DNA of 37,765 bases from an uncultured Pelagibacteraceae bacterium (GCA_902566785.1 CACFKI010000008.1:1-37765); one strand, 5' to 3'. Positions 25,484 through 34,351 are shown, numbered from the stretch's first letter. The notes: generated by a model not told the origin, from the letters alone. A program made the numbers and translations.

Positions 25484-26155
25484 TTATACCTTTTCCCTCC
25501 CAACTTTCCTTGCTGCCACAACCTCTAACCATCTTAAAAAGGGTACAAGCGCAAACCTAGCCATAACATAATAAATTAATAATGCTGTACCAAAACACTG
25601 TGCGGAGAGCCAAGTAATTGAATTAATTTGTTTTGCTTCAAAAGTTAAGTCTACAACTGTAACAAGTGCAACAAGAGCTGTAGCTTTCAAAAGTTCAACT
25701 GTTAAGTTTGCTGCAGGAGGTAAAATTATTGGAAATATTTGTGGAACTATAATTCTTTTAATTCTCTTAGATGGACTAAAATTTAATGCATGAGCTGCTT
25801 CCCATTGGCCTTTAGGCACTGCAAGAATGCCGGCTCTAACTATCTCTGCACCATACGCTCCAAAATTCATTCCAAGAGCTACTACACCTGCAACAAAAGC
25901 TTCTAATGAAAGACCAAAAAAAGGTAGAACATAATAAACCCAAAATAATTGAACCAATAAAGAAGTCCCTCTAAAAAATTCAATATAGACAGTTGCTATC
26001 CCTTGAATTAATGGATTTTTAGATAAACGCATTAAACCAAAAATCATTGAGATGATTACATAAAGTATTGTTGAGCAAACTAAAACTTTGATTGTTGTAA
26101 CTGTACCTAGTAAAAGTGTAGGTCCATGCTCCGCTAGAAATGCAAAATAACTCAT
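25484..26155 (-). CDS. PAAT-family ABC permease (EhuC-like)
   Basis: A 223-aa inner-membrane protein homologous in layout to the gene downstream: FFRGTSLLVQLFWVYYVLP (~60-78), YGAEIVRAGILAVPKGQWEAAHAL (~102-125) and VPQIFPIILPPAANLTVELLKATAL. This is the partner channel subunit. It is separated from the binding-protein gene by a 71-bp gap containing a strong hairpin terminator, so permease expression is probably lower than that of the binding protein. Confidence 0.87.
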   Translation of the reverse strand: MSYFAFLAEHGPTLLLGTVTTIKVLVCSTILYVIISMIFGLMRLSKNPLIQGIATVYIEFFRGTSLLVQLFWVYYVLPFFGLSLEAFVAGVVALGMNFGAYGAEIVRAGILAVPKGQWEAAHALNFSPSKRIKRIIVPQIFPIILPPAANLTVELLKATALVALVTVVDLTFEAKQINSITWLSAQCFGTALLIYYVMARFALVPFLRWLEVVAARKVGREKV

Positions 26156-26170
26156 TAGAAAATTTAATTA

Positions 26171-26207
26171 AGTTTAAAAAAATCAGGCGGTTTTAAACCG
26201 CCTGATT
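26171..26207 (-). terminator. Hairpin terminator/attenuator between binding-protein and permease genes
   Basis: A near-perfect palindrome at 26181-26207: AATCAGGCGG pairs with CCGCCTGATT over a 7-nt loop. On the minus strand it is followed by a T-run (complement of 26174-26182). It lies 19 bp downstream of the binding-protein stop. It probably stops most transcripts after the binding-protein gene and stabilises its mRNA 3' end. Confidence 0.85.
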
Positions 26208-26226
26208 AAATAATTGTATTTTTAAA

Positions 26227-27072
26227 CTACTTAGTTGAGCAAGCCCACTCTGTTGTCATGTCAGGAGGAGGTAATTGAGCTTTATCATACCCATACTTTC
26301 CAGCTCTCTCTAACATCTTGTCAGGATTAGCCATTACTTTAGCTAAAGCAGCATTGAAAGCTTGTCTAAACTCATCATCACTTTTTCTAAAACCAATACC
26401 AACTACGTTTACAGTTTCTTTTGGCATTAACTTTGGATCAGTAACTTCAAACTGTCCGCCTGTTTTTTCTTCATGCTCTTTTGCACCAAAGAAAGTTTGA
26501 ACAGCAGCATCAGCTCTACCTGCTTTCATTGCAGCTAATATTCCAACTTCACCTTCAACTAACAACATTTGGCTATCAGGAACACCAAATTTTTTAGCTG
26601 CTTCTACAGTATTGAAACCAGCACCTGTAACTAATGTAGCACCTGTATCAATAACATCTTGGTAGTTATTAATATTTTTTGGATTTCCTTTAGGTACAAG
26701 CATAGCATCACCAAAAACCCCTATAGGATCTGAAAAGTTGATATTTGCACATCTGCTTTTAAGTATATACATACCACCAGTAATCATGTCTGATCTATTA
26801 GCATTGATACCTGGTATTAATCCTGACCATTCAAATACTTTTGTTTCATGTTCAGTAATACCCATCTCTTCAAGAACAGTTAGAGCAATCATATTTACAA
26901 ACCCTAATGCCTCACCATTATCACCAGCATATGCCCATGGCACAGCTGTTCCAAAACCTAATCTAAGCTTATGTCCATCTTTCAATCTTTGAGTAAGTGT
27001 CTCTGCATTTACAGATGAAATACTAAAAAGAATAATAAAGAGAACAGTTAAAGATTTAAAAAATCTAATCAT
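26227..27072 (-). CDS. ABC transporter periplasmic binding protein (EhuB-like)
   Basis: A 281-aa exported solute-binding protein. The signal peptide is residues ~1-23 (cleavage after VNA). The mature part matches the cluster-3 amino-acid type and is EhuB-like. It has AVPWAYAGDNGEALGF with W46 at the aromatic-cage position, GGMYILKSRCANINFSDP with Y102 and R107, VPKGNP, and AMKAGRADAA with D188. EhuB binds ectoine/hydroxyectoine through such a cage; here Trp replaces the usual Phe, so the ligand may differ (another cationic or zwitterionic osmolyte, or a basic amino acid). The start has a strong AAAGGGGG site, and a terminator follows. The specificity is inference. Confidence 0.8.
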   Translation of the reverse strand: MIRFFKSLTVLFIILFSISSVNAETLTQRLKDGHKLRLGFGTAVPWAYAGDNGEALGFVNMIALTVLEEMGITEHETKVFEWSGLIPGINANRSDMITGGMYILKSRCANINFSDPIGVFGDAMLVPKGNPKNINNYQDVIDTGATLVTGAGFNTVEAAKKFGVPDSQMLLVEGEVGILAAMKAGRADAAVQTFFGAKEHEEKTGGQFEVTDPKLMPKETVNVVGIGFRKSDDEFRQAFNAALAKVMANPDKMLERAGKYGYDKAQLPPPDMTTEWACSTK

Positions 27073-27175
27073 TTTTCCCCCTTTAAGTTATATTTAAAAA
27101 TATTCTAACAAATAATTTTTTTTGTTTGTATAAAAATATTTTAATTCAATCAGTGGTTGATCATTATTTACATTG

Positions 27176-27949
27176 TCATAATTGAATAGTATCACCAATA
27201 CTGACCAAACCATCACCAAGTGGTTTTAAATAAACCCCCATATCGAAATGGTTGTAAGTTTTTTTCAATGATTGTAATAAATTTAAAGAGTTATTGTCTG
27301 TTTTAGGTTTTAAATTTATAGCAACACATCGAGGTATATTTTTTTCAACTTTAAATTTTACGTCATTTATTTTAATTATTTTATTTAACCAATTTCTTTC
27401 TTCCCAAGCTTCAATACCTTCAATATAAAAATTTCCCCTGAATCTCGCTGTTTCAACTTTATTGTCTATTTTCTTTTCAAAATCCTTTACACTATTGATA
27501 TTTAATAAGGATATAGAATTAAATATATTATTTGAATGAGATGTATCAAAAAAAGGATTATTTTCATTTTTTAATAAGATTATAGGTTTGATAAGTGATC
27601 CTTCTAGTTCTGTTAACTTTGAAGATAGTAAATTTCTCTCATTTTCATCTTCGGGGTTTATAGATATTATTTTTTTTTCATTCAAAGTAAGTGTTAATTT
27701 ATTTTTTTCTAAATGAAAATTATATTTATTTAGCGCTGGAGAGTTTTTAAGTGTTAAAAAGAAATTTAATTTTCTTTCATTAGGATTATTTTGAATTAAA
27801 TGAGCTTTCTCAAAGTCTAAACCTCTAGAGAAAGCGTACAACCTGTCATTTATGATTCCTTTCTCTTTTGATACCTCACATGAGTCTAGGCTTTGAAAAG
27901 ATATAGATTTTACAGGACAATAATGAATAGAAAAAATTTTACATGACAT
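27176..27949 (-). CDS. MOSC-domain protein
   Basis: 257 aa with the MOSC N-terminal beta-barrel layout (HYCPVKSISFQSLDSCEV, GIINDRLYAFSR) and a C-terminal MOSC domain (TARFRGNFYIEG, ~167-178). C208 in KNIPRCVAINLKP is the conserved cysteine that can ligate the molybdenum cofactor sulfur, and DMGVYLKPLGDGLVSIGD closes the fold. It is probably a molybdenum-cofactor oxidoreductase of the YcbX/mARC type acting on N-oxygenated compounds; redox partner and substrate are unknown. No ferredoxin domain is fused, so an external electron donor is needed. It lies 3 bp after the PhyH-family gene. Confidence 0.78.
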   Translation of the reverse strand: MSCKIFSIHYCPVKSISFQSLDSCEVSKEKGIINDRLYAFSRGLDFEKAHLIQNNPNERKLNFFLTLKNSPALNKYNFHLEKNKLTLTLNEKKIISINPEDENERNLLSSKLTELEGSLIKPIILLKNENNPFFDTSHSNNIFNSISLLNINSVKDFEKKIDNKVETARFRGNFYIEGIEAWEERNWLNKIIKINDVKFKVEKNIPRCVAINLKPKTDNNSLNLLQSLKKTYNHFDMGVYLKPLGDGLVSIGDTIQL

Positions 27950-27952
27950 AAT

Positions 27953-28780
27953 TTAATATTTTCCTATTTTTTTTGAACCATTATAAAAAATTTTTGAAAG
28001 TTCTTCATTTGCTATATCTCTGCATTCAATATCTTTTATGTTCATAAATTCTTCTGGTATATTTGAATATTGATGATATTTATATCTGTCTTTACCTCTT
28101 GCTAATTGAACAAACATTTTTCCTAATACTTGATTTACATTATCACCAATATAACTTTGTACAACAAAACCAATTCTTCTATCATTACTTTTGTTTATAC
28201 CAGATCCATGTACTATAGTGGGATGATGTAAAGACATTTGGCCTGCTTTTAAGATTACAGGTTCAGTTTCTTCAATAGGTACGTTTTCAATTGTTTGTCC
28301 TCTTGTTAACAAATTATTTGCATCAAACTTTTGATTGTGATGTTTTAGATTATTTTTATGACTTCCAGGCCACATTCTCATACAACCATTGTTTTCATTA
28401 GCATCTGTAATTGCAACCCAAGCAGTAACCCAATTGTGTGGCTCTAATCCTATATATTTTGCATCTTGATGAAAGCTTACGAAACCCTTTTCATTGGCAT
28501 TTTTGATAAAAAGTGTTGTTCCACAAATAAGAATATTTTTACCAATAATGCTTTCAACAGCATCTAACATTCTTTTGTTTAGACAAGCCTTGTTAAAAAT
28601 AGGTGAAATTATGTGGACATAATTGCGTCCAAGACCTTCAAGAAAATTTGGCCATTTTTTTTCAATACTTTCTATCTCATCCCTTATCTCTTTAGCCTCT
28701 TTAGTTGAAAAAACATCAATAGGAGAAATATAGCCTTTTTCGTTATAAAAATTTATCTGTTGATCAGACAATTTAGGCAT
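27953..28780 (-). CDS. Phytanoyl-CoA dioxygenase (PhyH) family Fe(II)/2-oxoglutarate oxygenase
   Basis: 275 aa. The iron triad is visible: H104 and D106 in SFHQDAKYIG, and distal H191 in LHHPTIVHGSGIN, with the 2-oxoglutarate-binding Arg at ~201-202 (NDRRIGF). The MRMWPGSHK segment is typical of PhyH relatives. It is not EctD, as the ectoine-hydroxylase active-site pattern is absent. It may hydroxylate a small metabolite or osmolyte. It is sandwiched without gaps between the FadN-type gene (directly adjacent) and the MOSC gene (3 bp), so the three are likely one transcript. Confidence 0.85.
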   Translation of the reverse strand: MPKLSDQQINFYNEKGYISPIDVFSTKEAKEIRDEIESIEKKWPNFLEGLGRNYVHIISPIFNKACLNKRMLDAVESIIGKNILICGTTLFIKNANEKGFVSFHQDAKYIGLEPHNWVTAWVAITDANENNGCMRMWPGSHKNNLKHHNQKFDANNLLTRGQTIENVPIEETEPVILKAGQMSLHHPTIVHGSGINKSNDRRIGFVVQSYIGDNVNQVLGKMFVQLARGKDRYKYHQYSNIPEEFMNIKDIECRDIANEELSKIFYNGSKKIGKY

Positions 28781-31003
28781 TTAATTTACCAAAAGTTTAC
28801 CAGTTTTTAAGGTATGTTTAATTCTTTCTTGAGTTTTTTTTGTTTGTATTAATTTCATAAATGAGTCTAATTCTAATTTATATAAATCGTCTTCTGTAAG
28901 TGTTTTGTTTATATTTGTGTCACCTCCACTTAAAACATTTGCAAGTTCAGTACCAACTTCCATACCATGATCTAATATAACTTTTTCATTATAAAGCTTT
29001 TCTAAAACTTTTATCATTTTTTCTTTTAAAGGTTTTCCGGATAAATTAAATGAACATTCTTTGGGGGGTTTGAAGTCTGTATTTTCAAGTATAATATTTT
29101 TCGAAACCTCAAATAAGCTATTCCTATTCATTACTTTTTTGTCCTCTGGTCTTAGAAACTTTAATGGCTCAGCTTCAACAGTTGAGGTTGCTGTTGTTCC
29201 ATATCCTATAATGTTGAATACTTTTAAAGGTGCAAAATCTGGATCTTTTTTTGCTTCATCTGTTTGAAACCATCTCCACAAAACTTCCTTACAACCACCT
29301 CCTGCTGGTACCAGACCTACACCAGTTTCAACTAGTCCCATAACAATATTTGTATGAGAAACCACAAAATTTGATTGGATTGCCACTTCCTCTCCACCAC
29401 CTAATACTAGTCCTGATGGTGCTGAGATGACTGGATGTTCTGAATATTTTAAATGCTTACAAGTTTCTTGAAAATATTTTATAAACTTTTCAATAGACTT
29501 AAAATCACTTTTTTCTGCAAAGTTCATTGTATAGGACAAATTTACACCAGCAGAAAATTGCATACTTTCATTAATAATTATCAATGGTTTGTCAGTTGCA
29601 TTTTTCAAAGCATCCATTGAGTCATAATCTAAAGCACAAGCTTTTGTTGTAAATTCAACTATATTAAAATTTTTAAATCTATAAATCTCAGCAGATTTAT
29701 TTTTATCTATTTTTAAAGCTTTTGGTTTTATTTTACCTAGTGTTTCAATTTCTGTATAAAGTTGTCTTTCCCCATAAAAATTTTCGTTTTTTGTAGATGA
29801 TAAATTTTCTAAAAATTTATTATTTTTAAAATCATCAATTCTCTCAAAGAAATTTTTTACCCCTATAGACTTTAACATTTCAAATGGCCCCATTGCCCAA
29901 TTAAAACCAAGTCTCATGGCTTCATCTATATCGTTGAATTTATCTGTTATACCAGGAATTAACGATGAAGCATATTTTATAATCTTTGAAATTACTGACC
30001 ATGCATATTCGCCATATTTATCTTTTCTATTAATTAACAAATTCAAATTTACTGTTTCAATGCCTAAATCAATTTTTTTTGAGGTTGAATAATTTCCTGT
30101 TTGAAGATCAATTGCCTCTAATACTTTTTGATTATTTTCTTTATTCATTCTATAAAAACCACCTTTGCCTTTTCTTCCAGTATATCCAGTATTAATTAAT
30201 TTTGTTACTAGAGGGTTTTCTTTTGCAACTTCCTGAAATGGATCATTTTCTGAAAGTTCTTTTATAAAACTTTTTAAAACATCTGACATTAAATCTATCC
30301 CTATTAAGTCATAAAGACCAAATACCCCTGTTTTCGGTATCCCCATTGGTCTTCCAAAAACTGCATCTGCCTCTTCAATTGATAGCTTCATTTTAAATGC
30401 CTCAGTCATTGCGACCTGCATAGCAAACACCCCCACTCTATTTCCTAGGAAACCTGGGGTATCATTACAAACAATTGCACCTTTTCCCAATTCTTGTTCG
30501 CAGAATTTTTTTAAGGAATTTATTTTATTAAGGTCATTGTTTTCATTTTTTACAATTTCTAACAAACCCATGTAACGAACTGGATTAAAGAAATGAGTAA
30601 TACAAAAATCTTTTTTTTCTTCGTTGCTTAATTTTTCAGATAAAATTTTAATTGGTATTGATGAGGTATTTGATGAAACTATAGCACCTTCTTTTCTCAT
30701 TTTGAATATTTTTTCATAAATATTATGTTTTACATCAATCCTTTCAACTACAGCTTCTACAATCCAGTCAGCCTCTTTTACAATATTAAAATCATCATTT
30801 ATATTTCCTATATTGATATTATTTATTTTTGATTTATCTATTAATAGTGGTGGTCTAGATTTAAATATTCTATCTCTAGCCTTTTCAGAAATCTCTGTTT
30901 TTAAATCTAGTAGTGTTACTGGAATATTTGCATTACATAAATGTGCAGCAATACCGCTTCCCATTGTTCCTGATCCAATAATTACAACTTTTTTAATTTC
31001 CAT
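28781..31003 (-). CDS. 3-Hydroxyacyl-CoA dehydrogenase / enoyl-CoA hydratase fusion (FadN type)
   Basis: A 740-aa beta-oxidation protein with the dehydrogenase part first and a hydratase-like part second, the reverse of FadB. The NAD motif is VVIIGSGTMGSGIAAHLC (~6-23). SSNTSSIPI and THFFNPVRYMGLLEIV carry the catalytic Ser/Asn and His, and FLGNRVG lies at ~186. The C-terminal part has a crotonase-like core (FSAGVNLSY, ~479, and SGLVLGGGEEVAIQSN, ~530). A beta-oxidation acyl-CoA dehydrogenase or thiolase is not nearby, so it may serve a short-chain or amino-acid-derived acyl-CoA. It is preceded by the PotC gene (38 bp). Confidence 0.88.
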   Translation of the reverse strand: MEIKKVVIIGSGTMGSGIAAHLCNANIPVTLLDLKTEISEKARDRIFKSRPPLLIDKSKINNINIGNINDDFNIVKEADWIVEAVVERIDVKHNIYEKIFKMRKEGAIVSSNTSSIPIKILSEKLSNEEKKDFCITHFFNPVRYMGLLEIVKNENNDLNKINSLKKFCEQELGKGAIVCNDTPGFLGNRVGVFAMQVAMTEAFKMKLSIEEADAVFGRPMGIPKTGVFGLYDLIGIDLMSDVLKSFIKELSENDPFQEVAKENPLVTKLINTGYTGRKGKGGFYRMNKENNQKVLEAIDLQTGNYSTSKKIDLGIETVNLNLLINRKDKYGEYAWSVISKIIKYASSLIPGITDKFNDIDEAMRLGFNWAMGPFEMLKSIGVKNFFERIDDFKNNKFLENLSSTKNENFYGERQLYTEIETLGKIKPKALKIDKNKSAEIYRFKNFNIVEFTTKACALDYDSMDALKNATDKPLIIINESMQFSAGVNLSYTMNFAEKSDFKSIEKFIKYFQETCKHLKYSEHPVISAPSGLVLGGGEEVAIQSNFVVSHTNIVMGLVETGVGLVPAGGGCKEVLWRWFQTDEAKKDPDFAPLKVFNIIGYGTTATSTVEAEPLKFLRPEDKKVMNRNSLFEVSKNIILENTDFKPPKECSFNLSGKPLKEKMIKVLEKLYNEKVILDHGMEVGTELANVLSGGDTNINKTLTEDDLYKLELDSFMKLIQTKKTQERIKHTLKTGKLLVN

Positions 31004-31041
31004 AAGTGATTTTTATACAAATCTTGAGAAATATTTCAAAT

Positions 31042-31929
31042 TTATCTGTTCTTAATTCCTCTTAGTCTCTCTGATCTTCTTCTTAATAATTCAACCGTTG
31101 TTAGCAAAGCTATAGAAAGAGCTACTAGACAGGTTGCCATACATAAAATAACAGGACTTATTTCCTGTCTTAATCCAGCCCACATTTGTCTTGGAATTGT
31201 TACTTGTTCAACACTTCCTACAAACAAAACTACTACCACTTCATCAAAAGATGTTATAAATGCAAACAACGCTCCCGATATAACTCCAGGTAAAATAAGT
31301 GGCATTATAACTTTGAAGAATGTACGCATAGTATCTCCACCTAAGCTTTGAGATGCCCTGATAAGATTGTTGTCAAATCCAGTCAAAGTTGCCGTTACAG
31401 TTATAACTACAAATGGTGTTCCTAATGCTGTATGTGCTAGTATTAAGCCAGTATAGCTATGAGTAAGACCTAATTTTGAATAAAAGAAAAACATACCAGC
31501 TGCTGTAATTATCAAAGGTACTATCATCGGAGATATCAAAATTGCCATTATCAATCCCTTAAATGGCATATGGGGCCTACTTAAACCTAAGGCTGCAACA
31601 GTTCCTAATGCTGTGGCTAAAAAAGTAGAGACAAATCCAATATAAAAACTATTTACAGTCCCTCTCATCCATTTATCTGTACATACTGTTGTGATAACTG
31701 CATCAGGATCACATATTCCTAACATCTGTTTGTACCATCTTATAGACCAAGCTTCTGACTCGAACGACATAAACTCTCTTGTAAATTCAAAAAATGGTGA
31801 AGAACTAAAAGATAAAGGCAAAACAACAAAAATGGGCGCGATTAAGAAAAAGAAAACTAAACCACAATATGTTAAAAAACTATAGTAACCTATTCTCTGA
31901 CCTGTTGTTGCATAGACTGGTAAAGCCAT
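31042..31929 (-). CDS. potC: Polyamine-type ABC permease (PotC-like)
   Basis: A 295-aa permease with six hydrophobic helices and the EAA loop RASQSLGGDTMRTFFKVIMPLILPG (~190-214). An extra segment of ~45 residues (SFESEAWSIRWYKQMLGICDPDAV) lies between helices 1 and 2. It forms the channel with PotB, 5 bp upstream. The MOI-family assignment (spermidine/putrescine-like) is by order and motif; the substrate may be another cationic or zwitterionic compound. Confidence 0.83.
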   Translation of the reverse strand: MALPVYATTGQRIGYYSFLTYCGLVFFFLIAPIFVVLPLSFSSSPFFEFTREFMSFESEAWSIRWYKQMLGICDPDAVITTVCTDKWMRGTVNSFYIGFVSTFLATALGTVAALGLSRPHMPFKGLIMAILISPMIVPLIITAAGMFFFYSKLGLTHSYTGLILAHTALGTPFVVITVTATLTGFDNNLIRASQSLGGDTMRTFFKVIMPLILPGVISGALFAFITSFDEVVVVLFVGSVEQVTIPRQMWAGLRQEISPVILCMATCLVALSIALLTTVELLRRRSERLRGIKNR

Positions 31930-31934
31930 AATTA

Positions 31935-33191
31935 TTATCCTAACTTAATATTTTCTACTCCAATAATTTTGTTATAAACCCAATAAAAAACTAACATTAC
32001 AAATAGTAATACTGACCCAAGAGCAGCACATAATCCCCAATTTAAGGTAGTTTTTAAATGATAAGCAATCCAGTTACCTATCATTTGACCATCCTTACCT
32101 CCTACTAACTCAGGTGTAATAAAGTATCCAATTGCAATTATAAATACTAAAAGACCACCAGCACTTACCCCTGGCAAAGAATTTGGCATATAAACTTTCC
32201 AAAATGCATGTAGTGGCGAGGCACCTAAATTTAATGCAGCCTTCATATAGCTTGGTGAAATTGTTTTCATAACGCTGTAAAGAGGAAGAACCATAAAAGG
32301 TAGAAGTATTTGTGTCATCACAATAATTGTACCAGTTTCGTTGTACATTAATTTCCATCTGTTTTCATCAGCTATAAGACCTGCAATCACCATTAAATTA
32401 TTGAAGACTCCATTTTGTTGAAGAATTATCATCCAAGCTACTGTTCTTACTAATAAAGAAGTCCAAAATGGTAAAAGTACACAAATCATTAATAAATTAC
32501 TATATTTCAATGGAAGTGTGGCTAATAAATATGCAATAGGATATCCGAGCATTAAAGTAAACAAAGTTACTAATAAACTTACTTTAAATGTTTTAATCCA
32601 AGTATGATTATAAATCCTTCTGTTTTCGGGTTGAGCAATTATTTCTTTATTAGAGTCATATTTTAAATCAACTGAGTTTAAATAATAACCCATAGTCGTT
32701 GGATCAACCATTTCACCTAGGGCTTTCCAATACAGAGGGTCGCCCCACCTCTTATCTATTGCTATCATTTGTTCTTTGTATGGGCCTTCTTTAATTTTTT
32801 TAAATTTTCTCTGAGATTTCTTAATTAGACTTTTCCAACCAGATTTAGAATAATTCATTCTTGTGCTGGCTTTTCCTATTTTAAAACCTTTAGCTGCGTT
32901 AATTTCAAAAAACATTGTTTCATAAACTTCTTCAGGAGGTAGATCTTGCTTATCCCATTTTTTATATATTTCGAAAGTTTTTGGGAATACAGTGTTGATA
33001 TATCTATCATCAACACTTCTTGCTAACATATCTCCAATTGGAATAATAAAAGTAATGAGAATAAATGCTAAAAGAGGTAAGACTAATAGAAATGCTCTAA
33101 TTTTATTTCTTTTTTCAGCTTTTCTTAAACTTACTTTTAATGGAATTCCATCACTTGTGAGTATAGGTCCTGATAATGTTTCGCTGCTCAT
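31935..33191 (-). CDS. potB: Polyamine-type ABC permease with large periplasmic insert (PotB-like)
   Basis: 418 aa, longer than E. coli PotB (about 280) because of a ~140-residue loop between TM1 (~32-52) and TM2 (~203). The loop contains DRYINTVFPK and a Lys-rich stretch. The core permease has the EAA loop AALNLGASPLHAFWKVYMPNSLPG (~312-335). Long first loops are known in some rhizobial PotB relatives, so this is not damage. The start is 5-6 nt after the TATTATT spacer, and the region upstream holds the terminator that follows potD. Confidence 0.82.
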   Translation of the reverse strand: MSSETLSGPILTSDGIPLKVSLRKAEKRNKIRAFLLVLPLLAFILITFIIPIGDMLARSVDDRYINTVFPKTFEIYKKWDKQDLPPEEVYETMFFEINAAKGFKIGKASTRMNYSKSGWKSLIKKSQRKFKKIKEGPYKEQMIAIDKRWGDPLYWKALGEMVDPTTMGYYLNSVDLKYDSNKEIIAQPENRRIYNHTWIKTFKVSLLVTLFTLMLGYPIAYLLATLPLKYSNLLMICVLLPFWTSLLVRTVAWMIILQQNGVFNNLMVIAGLIADENRWKLMYNETGTIIVMTQILLPFMVLPLYSVMKTISPSYMKAALNLGASPLHAFWKVYMPNSLPGVSAGGLLVFIIAIGYFITPELVGGKDGQMIGNWIAYHLKTTLNWGLCAALGSVLLFVMLVFYWVYNKIIGVENIKLG

Positions 33192-33216
33192 ATAATAATA
33201 AACTTACTCCAATATA

Positions 33217-33250
33217 AAAAAAAAGGCGAGAACGAATCTCGCCTTTTTTT
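33217..33250 (-). terminator. Hairpin terminator after potD-like gene
   Basis: GGCGAGA (33225-33231) pairs with TCTCGCC (33237-33243) over a 5-nt loop. It is flanked by an A-run (33217-33224) and a T-run (33244-33250), so it can end transcripts in either direction. It lies between the binding-protein and permease genes, mirroring the arrangement at 26171. Confidence 0.88.
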
Positions 33251-33265
33251 AAATCAATTAAAAGT

Positions 33266-34321
33266 TTAGTTACCTTTCCAAACTCCAAATCTTTCAGAAA
33301 CTTCAGCTCCATTATCAGCCCACCAGAATGGGTCAGCAATAACAGATCTTCTTAGTCTCTTAGGTGTATTAGGCATATGCGGTAATACATCTACTCCAGT
33401 ATTGAAATATGGCTCACCTTTTTTGATGATATCAATACTTGACGATCTCATTGGACCATAAGGAATATATTTAGCTTGAAGAGCTAAAGACTCTGCAGTT
33501 GAAGCATGTTTTACAAACTCTCTAGCTTCAGCTTCGTTTTTAGTTCCTTTAACTACAACTAAATATTCTTGTTCAAGAACTTGTCCGTCCCAAATGTATT
33601 CGAAGTTTTTACCTTCTTGAAGAATAGCAGCACCAATTCTTCCATTGTAAGCTAATGACATTACAACTTCTCCTGATGATACTAACTCAAGTGGTTTAGA
33701 ACCAGCTGACCAGAACACAACATGATCTTTAATTGTATCAAGTTTTTTAAATGCTCTGTCAATTCCACCGTCTGAACTCATTACATCATAAACTTTGCTT
33801 GGTTTAACACCATCAGCAACTAATGCCATTTCTATTAAAGCATTTGCCCATGTATGAATTCCTCTTTTTCCAGGAAATTTTTTAACATCAAAGAAGTCTT
33901 TGATAGTTTTTGGTTTTTTTCCAGGAAATGCAGCTGGATCATAAAAAGCTACGTAAGACCAGAAGATCTGTGGTGAAATACACTCAGATACTGGTTTTAC
34001 TACCATGTCATCAATAAAGTGACTTTGGTCAACTTTAAGGAATAATCCCTCATCGCAACCAGTGATAGCTTGGTCAGGAAGTACGTCTACTACATCCCAA
34101 GTAACATTGTTTGCCTCTACTTGAGCTTTAATTTCTCCAAGACCACCGTTATAGTTTTCAACAGTTACTCCTGAACCTTTGCTCCAAGTATCTATGTAAG
34201 CTTTCTGTTGGCTGGCTGTATAAGCTCCACCCCAAGATACGAAAGTCATATCTGCATATGCAGACCCAACAAACGCTAATGAGATTAGACCAAGGAAAGC
34301 TAATTTGATTGTTTTTATCAT
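33266..34321 (-). CDS. potD: ABC transporter periplasmic binding protein (PotD-like)
   Basis: 351 aa with a clear signal peptide (residues 1-23, cleavage after AYA). The mature protein starts DMTFVSWGGAYTASQQKAY, typical of PotD/PotF-type cluster-D binding proteins, with AQVEANNVTWDVVDVLPDQA and VVFWSAGSKPLELVSSGEVVMSLAYNGR further on. The length is normal. The ribosome-binding site AAAGGGG is strong and the 111-bp upstream gap contains a 20-bp perfect palindrome. The ligand may be a polyamine, but the neighbouring doeA/eutA-like genes make ectoine or similar a rival. No residue evidence decides it. Confidence 0.83.
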   Translation of the reverse strand: MIKTIKLAFLGLISLAFVGSAYADMTFVSWGGAYTASQQKAYIDTWSKGSGVTVENYNGGLGEIKAQVEANNVTWDVVDVLPDQAITGCDEGLFLKVDQSHFIDDMVVKPVSECISPQIFWSYVAFYDPAAFPGKKPKTIKDFFDVKKFPGKRGIHTWANALIEMALVADGVKPSKVYDVMSSDGGIDRAFKKLDTIKDHVVFWSAGSKPLELVSSGEVVMSLAYNGRIGAAILQEGKNFEYIWDGQVLEQEYLVVVKGTKNEAEAREFVKHASTAESLALQAKYIPYGPMRSSSIDIIKKGEPYFNTGVDVLPHMPNTPKRLRRSVIADPFWWADNGAEVSERFGVWKGN

Positions 34322-34331
34322 TTTTTCCCCT

Positions 34332-34351
34332 TTAAATTAAATTTAATTTAA
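34332..34351. repeat. 20-bp perfect AT-only palindrome upstream of potD-like gene
   Basis: TTAAATTAAATTTAATTTAA reads the same on both strands and lies just upstream of the GGGG ribosome-binding site of the binding-protein gene. A partial repeat (ATTAAATTAAAT) follows at ~34360-34372. It might be an operator for a dimeric regulator, a hairpin leader, or a chance pattern in an AT-rich gap. Confidence 0.4.

Noticed and set aside
27953-28780. Ectoine hydroxylase (EctD) identity for the PhyH-family gene
   Set aside because: The iron triad is present, but the EctD active-site pattern is not, and no ectABC genes are nearby.
32110-32358. Minus-strand ORF inside the PotB-like gene in another frame
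   Set aside because: It sits wholly within the permease coding sequence and resembles no protein; frame-shifted permease code explains it.
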